This document shows, piece by piece, positions 19,891 to 29,833 of a stretch of DNA of 64,000 bases (position 1 is its first letter; each line of letters starts with the position of its first letter). The DNA is taken from NCBI GenBank assembly GCA_018806985.1, contig JADANN010000409.1, forward strand, positions 620,001 through 684,000. Direction: 5' to 3'. A program made the position numbers and the translations under genes. The notes under the pieces are model-generated. The model worked only from the letters and a program-made list of their open reading frames with translations. It did no database searches and was not told where the DNA came from. This stretch comes from Angiostrongylus vasorum (Eukaryota; Nematoda; Chromadorea; Rhabditida; Metastrongylidae).

Positions 19891-20690
19891 GTGAGCACTC
19901 CAGCATGTTGCACTCCGTAAGAAGAGCATATAGGACCGCAGGTTGTCAACGTTCGTTAATAATAAGATGGCTTTTTAAGCTATTATATTCTCATAGTTGA
20001 TCATCGACGGAATTGGCCATCTTCAGCGGTCGTAGTCGTCGATTACCGAAAACAGAGATTAACTGGGAGTTTCTTTTTCGAAATCAAGCTGATCTTGACG
20101 TAAAAGACCTTAAAAATAGGTTATCTGGTAATCACACATAGTAAATGCTTAGCACGATTGGATAGGTGATGAAGGGTTCTGGGGCAGTAATTGTTCGTTA
20201 GTGAGGTCATTTGGAAGTTGTTCGCCGGGTTTCGTAACCTTCCACAGTAAATTCTCCTTTGCTAAAACGCTTTGCCCTGGACCGCATTTTACGTGGATTT
20301 TAACCATAAAATATTTTGATTAACCATAGCACCAACAACTACACGATGAAGTCGTTGAATTCATTTTCAGCTCCGTAGTTCTGGATTACAGGATGAAATG
20401 AAGAATTTCTTCTCAGAGTCGCCGCTAGTTCTGTTGCTGTGAATAGTCTAGGCCAGTCTTCAAAAAGATTAATTTGAAAACTACTCGCTGTTGAGCAGAC
20501 CTAGGGTCTGTACAAAATTTGTCACCTAGCAAAGGAACCTGCCCATAGGGCAATAGAATACATAGGTATTGATCGCCGCCAACACGTCAATTACTCATAT
20601 GGGAACACTACCTCGCTTTATCACCATTGTCATTGAATCAATTTCTTTTTGACGAAATGGATTGTAAAACTAAGAGAAGAATGGCTTCTT
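19891..20690. other. Kinase intron sequence, nothing recognised
   Basis: About 800 bases between kinase exons with no open frame, repeat family or RNA that I can support. Confidence 0.4.
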
Positions 20691-21454
20691 GACTACTCAC
20701 AACTTTGATCGCTACTTCGATAGTCTCTCCAGTTTTCAATTGCAGTTTGCCAGCACGAACTTCTCCAAACGCGCCTTTTCCTAGTAGTTCGCCTTGTTCA
20801 ACATCACTATGAAGATACTCCCATGATTGACGTTTAATCGGGCTCCTTAGCATAAATGTGAACTGAAAACACCGGAGAACGAGTCTCATTTCAAGCAAAA
20901 CATTATCTGGGAAAGGTTTAGTGTTCCATACCATATTAAGTTGTCCCATGTTTCTCGCGTAAAACTCCACCAGTTCTTGAAGAGATTGAAAAACGTGACT
21001 GGATTCTATCAGGTACTGACTTCCTTTTTTTCCGAATAACCAAATTTTTTTATCTGAAAAGAAAAAAAACCAACACATGTGCCTTTTTTTTTCTTCACTA
21101 TACCGAATTAGTAGCATACCACCCAGAATGCAAACATGCGGAGTCTATGCTATTCGATGGAAGGACGGGTCGGTCATACAAGCATTCACGAACTGACGTC
21201 GTCATTGTGAGGATTCATACCTTTATCGCTTTCCCGCTACCCATGCTCGATTTTACCACTGATGATTTTTCCGTTTTCTGTTCCGTAGAAACCGACAGTA
21301 TGATGTCTCGTCGAATTTTCGTCGAATCGTTGTCAACCTGTGGGCGAAATCGTCAGTCGTTTAGTGGGATTCCAGAGAATTGTGAATTTATTTTTTCATT
21401 ATCGAAACTGATAAGGAATTGAACGTAAAAAATTTTTCTTAGACGAATGTAAAA

Positions 21455-21735
21455 AGGATAAAGGATAAGCTCTCGGCGTTGATCAATCCCCTGAGGGATG
21501 CGCCGTGCATTCGACTTCATTAAGCATCGTTTGGTGACTGAATGCATATCTGGCCTTTACAATGGCTCGCGGTGGCCTACCGATGTATCGAGCCAGTGCT
21601 GCTATCCTCCCAGACAAGTCTGCTACCAATTTGCCGACCCCCAGAGGGATGGAGGGCTTGGTGCGCCATGGGCCCAGGGATCAATTCCACGTGTATGTTG
21701 CTGGGAGCCTCCAACCACTGCGCCACATGCGCCTA
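21455..21735 (-). repeat. S1 SINE, reverse orientation, full length
   Basis: Begins with the complement of the tail (AAAGGATAAGCTCTCGGCG) and ends with the complement of the head (CCACTGCGCCACATGCGCC). Intronic to the kinase. Confidence 0.88.
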
Positions 21736-22280
21736 GACGACTGTACTAGAACTTGGTCGTTCTTGTCGAATTCCCGTCAGTCCAATGCTCAAATAGTTGT
21801 AGGAATCATTGGTGCCACAGAAATCGCTGTCGCGATAGAAGAATCCACAAACCACAAAGCAAAAGTGATGAACAGTGGTGGCAACTTTGTGTAATGAAGA
21901 CCTGAGAATACACCTTAGCACGAATATCTTCGGGTTTCAGAGAAACTACGCTCAACCAGCATTTACTGTCATTAATGAAGAAGGTAACATATCCTCAAGC
22001 GGTGGCGGACTCCTTATGAACCTAATCAGCTCTACGGACGATAGAAGACAATGAATTGGATGGAAGCAATGCTGATGAAGCACCATAGGAGTCTAAATAA
22101 TAGAGTAGCACCGTGATAACACTTGTTCCCCCAGATCGTTATGTTGCAGCATGATGGTCTGCCGGATAGGTACGGTAGCGTGTTCTCTACAATTTTGATC
22201 CATTATTAAAGCATTAGAGTGAACGAAGTATAGTTGCTGTGATCAAGCAGTGAATGTAAATACTGTGCTTTTAAAAAATA

Positions 22281-22389
22281 GAATGATAAAGCATTCGACC
22301 TTGATCAATTCCAAAGGGATTCGCCATGCAGTCGACTTCATTAAGTGTCGTAGAAGTGACTGCATTCATATCTAGCTTATACAATGACC
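22281..22389 (-). repeat. S1 SINE tail fragment
   Basis: AATGATAAAGCATTCGACC, TTGATCAATTCCAAAGGGAT and TTCGCCATGCAGTCGACTTC are the complement of the S1 tail. Body and head are missing. Confidence 0.65.
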
Positions 22390-22977
22390 AGCAGTAGAGC
22401 ACGGACTTATCAAATCAGCTTTTGCTGTCATCCAAGTAAGTCTAATATCAAGTTGCCAAGCAATGAGAATGGTCGGTCTGTGTTATCGTTGGTGCAAGAC
22501 CCAATCAACGAATGATATTCGAGCAAAAATGACCTTGAGTTCGACCAACTACGACTGTCTCTGTGGATCTTAGATAGACCTACGACTCACAGACACTTGA
22601 TCGAAATTGAACAAACACCTTCCTGCACTTGCTAAAATTCACCAATTTTGTAGGTACGGTAAAGACAATCGGATGATTCCCTATTGTATTGAAAACCTAC
22701 GGCAAGATCTTTGAAGATGGTGAAGAGTTCGAAGAATCCTTTCTAGTCTTATAGATAAGCTTCAAATTTTCAACACTGGGTGAACTTGACGTGATCACAA
22801 CTGATTGAGATCTTTGGCTGGCCCATCGAGACGATGAAAGCGGCAAGTGATGGTGACTAACGTTGTGAAATGAAGGAAAAGAACATAATTTTCTATTGAA
22901 TTAATACAGCACGATGACCTGACTGTGTTTCCCTTCGGATATTATCTAAGTAAAAAATCCATGCATATCCACAGAAT

Positions 22978-23270
22978 GGGGCGCGTGTGGCGCAGTGGTC
23001 GGAGGCGCCCTGCGACACACATGGGATAGATTCCCGCGCCCGTGGTTCACCAAGCCTTCCATCCCTCCGGAGTCCGCAAATTGGTACCAGAAAATTGGTA
23101 CCAGACTTGTCTGGGAGGATAGCAGCACGACTCGATACATCGGCAGGCCACCGCGAGTCATTGTAAAGGCCCAGATATGCATTCGATCACCTCCATCGAT
23201 GCTCGTTGAAATTCGAATGCGTGGCGCATCCCTCAGTGATTGATCAACGCTGAAAGCTTTATCCTTTTAT
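22978..23270 (+). repeat. S1 SINE with internal short tandem duplication
   Basis: Full-length copy with A-box TGGCGCAGTGG. The body carries AAATTGGTACCAGA twice in tandem, which makes it longer than other copies. Confidence 0.88.
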
Positions 23271-23489
23271 ACTTTATCCATGGAACGTGGACTAGAAGAA
23301 GACTGTGAAATGATTCACATTGGACTTTTAAAAATTCCCGATCATATTGACAGCAACAATTCCCAAGATATTCCGATTTCTTATTAGTAAACTGTCATCA
23401 CCTCGCTAACTCGAAGCAAATAGTCACCGACTTCTTTCAGTAGAAAGGACAAATCCTCTCTTGGAAGGAATCCATGGTAAAAAATCGAA

Positions 23490-23640
23490 ATTTTTCAGCA
23501 TCTGAAAGTGGACCGCTGCTCTTTTTTGAAACTTTTTCAATTCCAGTATAAAAAAACTGGACCAGGACTCCGCCTACAAGCGCTCCTACAAGGTGGACAA
23601 AATCGTCCAAGCGGGATCGGGAAGTGATTGCTGTCAGTCA
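23490..23640 (-). other. Open, partly hydrophobic frame upstream of the SH2 exon
   Basis: On the - strand a frame from about 23640 reads LTAITSRSRLDDFVHLVGAL and then VGGVLVQFFYTGIEKVSKKS, continuing to SGPLSDAEKFRF, which would join the SH2 start YHG only after a one-base gain in a T run. It may be the N-terminal part of the kinase, or a separate membrane segment: VHLVGALVGG resembles the last helix of rhomboid proteases, but no GxSG helix was found. Confidence 0.3.
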
Positions 23641-23998
23641 CCGGTCACATGGATTGCTGAAGATAGTTTTAGCCCATTAATCGGTGAGAAGATACGGGGC
23701 TTCAGCAAAAATTCTTCTGGATCTTTGTCATATCCGTGGGCAATCAGATGTTCGGTGTAATTCTAGCATATCAGAGATCCTCACCTTCTTGGCCGCTATT
23801 TTATTTTTTTTCCCTATCCCTTTATTTGCATAGAAAGGAGCAAAAACTTTAAACTGCATAAGTCACAATCGTCGTTTAAAGCATCTGCAACACCGAAACC
23901 TTGGATATTCGTTTCTGCGTTTATAATCCACAAATAATCTTATCAAACGTAATGATTCTCGGAAAGTAGAACAAAAGTGATACTAGTATGTCATTAGG

Positions 23999-24076
23999 AG
24001 GCGCGTTTAGCGCAGTGGCTAGAGGTGACCTGCAATACATACGTGCTCTTTAGTTCGATCCTGTTGGGACGGCCTA
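23999..24076 (+). repeat. S1-like SINE head
   Basis: GGCGCGTTTAGCGCAGTGGC gives the A-box and TTAGTTCGATCCTG the B-box. The S1 body does not follow, so this is a head-only copy or a separate tRNA-derived family. Confidence 0.6.
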
Positions 24077-24629
24077 TTGATATAGGAATACCAAAGTAGT
24101 TAGGAAGAATTGGTCGGGATTAGCTGCTCGCCTTTGTCTGTGCCACGCGGGACTTTTTTGTGATTAGCAGTCAAAATGCCGGACACCTCAAACCTGGGTA
24201 ATTAAACCGTTTATCAATAAAACAAGTATGGCATAACATTACAACTGTACAATTAATACGACAGTGATACAAGTAATGAAGAGGCGCAGCCCTAATCACT
24301 GTTGTTCAGGTCGCTTATGAGTGAAGAGGCTGTTATATGAATTCTACTACATGAGATGTATGTGAGGAAAGGACATGATGACTTGGGCAGCATTGCTGTA
24401 AACTGAACGAGCTAACCGGCGAACGGTTTGTATACCTTTTGCAATGGGCGGAGTCAGGCTACAGTAGGCAGAGAGACGGTTTGCCACTGAGGTGTGCTGG
24501 GAACATTTCTCAAGCATTGCAGTCTGATAAGGCGATAGTCAAAGCATAGGACTGTAACTGCAGATATTTTTCATGAGATAACCGCCCACGAAATGTTAGA
24601 CATAAGGTTATCGGATCATCACCGGAAAC

Positions 24630-24800
24630 AGTATTCGAAATTTTAACCTTTTTTACTTACTGCCTACTCTTTTTTGGTGGCAGGGTATATTGCGAAATAT
24701 AACTTCAACGAGGCTGAGATATTTGCAAAACTCTGGACCGCAGGTGCCTATGGTGGGAAACGAACGGGCTATTGTCCTTTCCGGGGAATAATACCAATAT
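24630..24800 (-). repeat. S3 SINE, left member of an inverted pair
   Basis: TTTTAACCTTTTTTACTTAC and CTGAGATATTTGCAAAACTC match the S3 start. The copy stops after the TTGTCCTTTCCGGGGAAT segment, at the point where the mirrored copy begins. Confidence 0.75.
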
Positions 24801-25110
24801 ACCTTGCCATCAAAAAGAGCAGGCAGCAAGTAAAAAAGGTTAAAATTGTGATTATAACTATAGCCTCAGCTTAACTGGGTTCAATGCCGATTTGGGCTTC
24901 CCAGATCAATCCCGTTGACGGGTGATTGCTGATGGCAAAAGATCGATAGAACTAGCTGAGAGACAGGCGAAACGAAGGACCCGCATGGTGTGGTGAACGC
25001 ATTACTCCCCAGAAAGGACAATAGCGCGTCCGTTCCCCCTCCATAGGCACCTGCGGTCCAGAGTTTTGCAAATATCTCAGCTTCGTTGAAGTAGTATTCG
25101 AAATGTTTGA
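24801..25110 (+). repeat. S3 SINE, right member of an inverted pair
   Basis: tRNA-forward orientation with TGGTGTGGTGAACGC (A-box region) and GCGTCCGTTCCCC (B-box region), ending GAGTTTTGCAAATATCTCAG. Its start is the complement of the left copy's start, giving a large hairpin. Confidence 0.78.
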
Positions 25111-25289
25111 CATAAGATTGTCAGATCGTCATAGGAATAAGGTGACCGGAAACAGTACTCGAAACGTTTGACATAAGGTTATGAGATCGTCGTGGGAATA
25201 AGGTCACCGGAAACAGTATTCGAAATGTTCTACATAGAGAACATTCCAATGTTCGTGAAGAATGTTCTCTATGGATCCCACACTCAGGT

Positions 25290-25436
25290 GTTTCTAAGCT
25301 TTCCATCTTTCCGGGTCGACAAATTGCTGCTAAACTTGTCTGGGAAGACAAGCACCGATTTGACACATCGGTATCCCACCTCTGGTCATTTTAACCGGCC
25401 GGATATGCGTTCGATCGCCTCTAACGATCCTTCATC
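25290..25436 (+). repeat. S1 SINE body and tail fragment
   Basis: TAAGCTTTCCATCTTTCCGG through CGGATATGCGTTCGATCGCC. The head is missing and the copy is diverged. Confidence 0.6.
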
Positions 25437-25549
25437 CTAATAGGTCATTATGAAAATCGACGTATGACAAATTCACTTTCTCATTTCAGACTATGGCATG
25501 AGAAGATGAGCAGTTATTTGCAAAGGTCAGAAGGTGTAACGTATTCACG

Positions 25550-25775
25550 TTGAGCAAATCCTTGAGGATTCGCTATGCATTCAACTCCACGCGTGGCACC
25601 GCAGAGCTGATTGATTGCATATTTGGCCTAACCGATAACTTGAGAGGGCTTTGCAATGTATCAGTTCAGTGTTTATATTCTCCCAAACAAGTCTGGTACT
25701 ATACTGCCGGCCAATGAGGAATGGAAAGTCTGGTTTGGCCCCCCCCCCTGACCACTTTGTGGGCATTTCCAATTA
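25550..25775 (-). repeat. S1 SINE, degenerate, reverse orientation
   Basis: Carries the complement of the S1 tail (TTCGCTATGCATTCAACTCC) and body (CCCAAACAAGTCTGGTACT). A run of ten C residues interrupts the head. Confidence 0.65.
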
Positions 25776-27040
25776 CTGCGGTAACCACCGAAATTAACAA
25801 CTTCGAAGCCAAAAAGAGGACTACTTACTTTCTCATCATTTTTTTGTGAATTGGGTGAATTGGTCACGTTGCGTCCTAAGTATTTGAAATCGTTTCTCTG
25901 GTAGATCTGATTTTTCTTCTCTCCCACTTGCTTGAGTACAATTAGTTTCGTATATTGACGAAGATTTGACACCCCGATAATTTTTACTCTAAACACGTGA
26001 CATTATTAGTTATGGATATATTTGTGAATTCACTGCATTTTGCGGTGGGGACGGTGGGGAAGATGCTGGTTTCATTCGCCCACTTACAATGCTCTTTTAT
26101 TTTACTAATTATAGCCCTGTTGATCGTCGAGTTACTCGGTAGAGTACTCGGCCTCTCTCAACTCCCCCACTTTTGTCTAGCAAAATTTCGTGGGTCCAGT
26201 TGCCAAGGTCCATTGTTAGGGCTCAAAGAGCACTGTGCCTTTCTTCCAGAGTCTTCTTGAAGATGTGAGAATGTCGGTGGGTTCTTTGTTGGACGATTGG
26301 CACCTGGCATGAGCATACGTCTATGTGGAATCGCCCCCTAATCTTCAACTATCAACGCGTGTACGAAGTAGGATTCCTTTCTATCTTGCGTAATAGAAGA
26401 TGTTCCAAGCATCACTTGCACTCCATTACTCGACAACGATTCTTCATCACACTTGCTTACGATCTAATACTGCATACCGTACGTTGAGGCATGATCTTCA
26501 TTGCATCGCTGAAGATCTTGTTAGCCTTCGCCTCTATCCCATTTGAAAATGTATGGTTCGGCCCAAGGTTACTGTACTGGAGAGGGTGGAATTAATACGG
26601 AATTGAGCGCGGAAAATGAGCAACCATATACTAGCCCAGCGGCATAAGGAAGATGGGCTCTTTGTCTTTGTTGGTTGATTTATAAATGCATGAATTATCA
26701 AGAGTGTGCAACCAAACGCCTGATAAGTAAATGTAAAGGCGACATAGTGTCAGTCCCTACCGCTGGAGCTTCAGAAGGTCAAGCACACAGCGAGAATCTG
26801 GTCAGAATTTTCACAAGGACCTTGGACGTAGAATAAACTCTTCGTTCTTCTCGAGAGAGCTTAGTCCACTGAGCAACGGCAACATTTATACAGCTATTAG
26901 CAGTCATTTTGCTGCGCCTCCTTGGATCTCTCAGGGATCAGCAAGAAGATAAGTAATGCAGGTTATCTCCGAAGATGTTGTACCAAGGCAAAAGTAGGCA
27001 AATTTATCAACAAAAGGAAAAATTCAGAGTTAATTTCTCG
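25776..27040. other. Intergenic sequence, no gene found
   Basis: Only short open frames such as one at 25997-26260, with no recognised motif, splice logic or repeat. Confidence 0.35.
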
Positions 27041-27190
27041 CTATGATGCTGAGATATTTGCAAAGCTCCGAACCCCGGGCCAGCTTCGAACCCGCCACTA
27101 CACTTTCCAGGAGTTCATGTGTTACTCACTACATTAACCAGGCCCTTGCTTTGTCTTTCTCTCAGTCATTTTTTTCACTCTAACGGGCAG
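27041..27190 (-). repeat. S3 SINE, short form
   Basis: CTATGATGCTGAGATATTTG, the B-box complement CTTCGAACCCGCC and a TTTCTCTCAGTCATTTT end match other S3 copies. Confidence 0.7.
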
Positions 27191-27544
27191 ATAGGTATGG
27201 GTAGGTATTAAAGTTAAACATTGTGTTTAAATAGTAGTTCTCGAAATGTATCCTACCTGGTCTTGAATTCCCTGAAGATACAACGATGACTCATCAACAT
27301 TCATCACCACCGCGACGACCTTAGGAGTATGAAATGACACAACCTCATAGGCTTGCTTGTTTTTAAAGTTTAAAGACTATCATGTAAATAACTTCATTTC
27401 GCTATCACTCTTCTCCCAGAAATGATTGTTATTCGTTCTGATTTGCAACGCTCTACAACTGAAAAGATCTTATATGTCTAAGAGGATATCGGTAAGAAAA
27501 ACTCTAACGAAACAATGGAATTTATAATTAGATCGTTCACTCCA

Positions 27545-27855
27545 ATGTGTTTGATCCCGCTTCAGGATCACCAAGCCTATCGTCCCTCCGGGGGCAGGGA
27601 AATTGGTGCCGGACTTGTCCAGGAAAGCAATCCCAGTGGGAATGCTATAGCTCGGCTACCTCAGGACTCCAGCGAGAATTGACTCGACCAGTATTTCACA
27701 ACATTCAAGATGAGAGGAAAATCCTCAAGCAGCGGAAGCCGCACATAGAAAGTTGGAGGACCTTGGTGGATGACGGATACGAGGATACGAATCAAATGCG
27801 AGAAGTGCTGGGATGCACAGAGATGTGTGAAAGACAGGTCCTGTAAACAAAAAGA
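27545..27855 (+). repeat. S2 SINE, 5'-truncated
   Basis: Begins at the B-box region (TTTGATCCCGC), then CCTCCGGGGGCAGGGAAATT and the S2 tail with GGTGGATGACGGATACGAGG and CAAATGCGAGAAGTGCTGG. Confidence 0.82.
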
Positions 27856-28199
27856 AAAGAATTCTAGCGCACTTTACAGACCCATACCCTATTATTCGTT
27901 TCTGCAGTCAGCTGTTACCTATGTAGGTGGTTAAAATCCTGTAGGGGTTTGGCTCTGTATTGAAGATCGCCCAAGCTTTTTATTGCTCGACAATTCAAAT
28001 GCTGGTCGAACCCTTGTCAGTCGGAATTGTGCTTGCTATCCTGAAATCAGAATTTTTTCAGATCAAAAGCGACTCCTTTGGCATCAGTAATTTCTGTAGG
28101 GAACCGATCGATTGCGATACGACAAGCTGTACCTTGTCAAGAAATCAAATAGTAAACTTCAACATAGTGAATGAACATCGAAATTCTTATGAAGGTACA

Positions 28200-28458
28200 G
28201 GCGCGTGCAGCGCAGTGGGGTCCTTGTAGCGCAGTGGTCGGAGGCGCTCTGAATTGCACATGGGATGATACCCGCTTCCTATGCCGTACCAGATTTGTAT
28301 GGGAGGATAGCAGCACTGGCTCGATACATCGGTAGGCCACCGCGCGTGTTTGTAAGGGTCAGATATGCATTCTTTCATCTCCAACGAGCTTAATGGAGTC
28401 GAGTGCATGACACATCCATCAGGTATTGATCAACGCCGAAAGTTTTATCCTTTTATTT
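28200..28458 (+). repeat. S1 SINE with duplicated head
   Basis: The A-box segment occurs twice: GCGCGTGCAGCGCAGTGGGG and then TGTAGCGCAGTGGTCGG. The body lacks the CCTCCGGGGTCGG part but keeps GTACCAGATTTGTATGGGAG and the tail. Confidence 0.82.
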
Positions 28459-29833
28459 TATCTTTATGGAGGTGAATACCATTTACCTACTTGATGTCGT
28501 CATCCAACAAATAAACACCACGATCCATAGAGATAGTCAGTTACGGTAATAGTGCGTTCTGCGAATTTTCTCTTAGCTTCTAACGGCCAGATTAAGCCAA
28601 AGTTGAGAGTTGTTCGGCGCGAGCTATTCGAACAACCTCGTATGATCGCATCTCGAGCTGCGACTGAGTCGACCTCTTCACGGAAGCGGTGATAGTCGGA
28701 TCCAGTGCTAATCGACGGAGATGTCATGACGAATCTTCTGCCTTATGTGGGAACGTCGCCGACTTCCGTCTGGATAGAATGCCCAGGGTGACGCTGTAGT
28801 TCCACATAGATAAATCCCGTCTTCATAAGAGGAACATCCTGTGAAGAACACGATTCTCAGGTGAGCTTGTACTTTTGTTCGAAAATGGACGACGGGTTCA
28901 GAACACGTAAAAGCAATTCTATGAGGTTTTAAGCCCATGCTCACTATCCGCTCAGCTCAGTGAGCTGATTTATCGAAGAGGAACATGGATGACCACAAAC
29001 CACCACAGACCAACGGCCCACTAAGAACCGGTGCCAACGAACCTGCACACCATCCTGATTTGCCGTAAAAAAAAGACACATGGGCGAAGTGAACAGACTG
29101 TGCACGATCGACGCCTAAATGGGTTTACGGTAAGCGTTTTCTTGTAGAAGCGTATTTGTCCCTAGGGCTTGCAGTTGTAAATAGGTTAAACTCTTAAGCA
29201 ATGCCTTGTAGAAGATACTAGGAGGTTATCGATTAGCGTTTCATCTAACTCTCATTCATTCAAATACTCGTTGTGATCGCGTAAAAGCGAAGGTGTATCG
29301 ATCATCGGCGAGAATCCAGTTGACCGATAGCCTAGCTTTCGAACAAATCCTGATTCAGTAGCGCCGGTAAGAATCTCCTAGTCAAAGTGGCACTTCTCTT
29401 CCTGAAGGGGAACTCTCAAACGCTGACCAGAATGGATCACCGTTTGTCGTCGTCACCGTTGCTACATTCATCTCCGGTTTCTAAAAGAGAATTTCTTTTC
29501 CAAAAGGAAGTAAATGGCCCTTAGATTTCTCCGGTTTGTGTCGTTAACGTACTCAGAACTAAGAAGCGTTTGTACTTAAGAGCTGCAAAAAATGAAGTAG
29601 AGGTGTTTAGGTTGTTTTGTTTCAGTTACTTTGTTATTACTGCTTAACATTCTGACGAAGATTTTAACGAAACCAGTATGAAACTTGTTTGGACTAAGCT
29701 CATACCTGAGGGTATCCTGATATTGTCAGTACCCCTCACTTTGAAATAATCGGAAAGTTTCTCCTTCTTTTTTCTGTTTGACGTCCGACAATAGCTCGAA
29801 GTAAACTGCTGCACTGATATTTCAGTTTCCAGC
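28459..29833. other. Sequence upstream of the TRABD-type gene, no gene found
   Basis: Two overlapping - strand frames (28500-28727, 28708-28944) are open but show no recognised family. The promoter of the downstream gene is presumably here; I could not pick out elements. Confidence 0.35.

Larger units (their letters stand above)
16136..23510 (-). pseudogene. SH2 plus tyrosine-kinase gene (FER/SPE-8 type), frame-disrupted
   Basis: Exons in transcript order: about 23510-23402, 21337-21221, 21053-20932, 20862-20701, 19330-19177, 18203-18037, 16661-16441 and 16250-16136. The SH2 domain begins YHGFLPREDLSFLLKEVGDY with LLRVSE and ends FQSLQELVEFYARNMG. The kinase domain has the Gly loop GELLGKGAFGEVRAG, Lys in VAIKV, catalytic HRDLAARN, DFG in VKVSDFGLSR, PIKWLAPE and VKDPESR. 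This non-receptor family phosphorylates tyrosines; SH2-kinase paralogues are numerous in nematodes. Five one-base disruptions are needed to follow the domain: a T run before YHG, the 21221/21053 exon junction (phase 0 to phase 1), two in 16661-16441 (GCC and a GGGGG run) and one in 16250-16136 (CCC). Removing two bases, or one, makes the last two exons exact phase-0 exons. The final exon(s) were not found. No such lesions occur in the three neighbouring genes, which favours a pseudogene over sequencing error. Confidence 0.88.

Noticed and set aside
20030..20060. GTCGTAGTCGTCGATTACCG as a foldback arm
   Set aside because: Too short, and the flanking sequence does not match F1 or F2.
21498..21894. 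Overlapping + strand open frames at about 21500-21890
   Set aside because: They read through a reverse S1 SINE; the same peptides recur, with changes, in other S1 copies.
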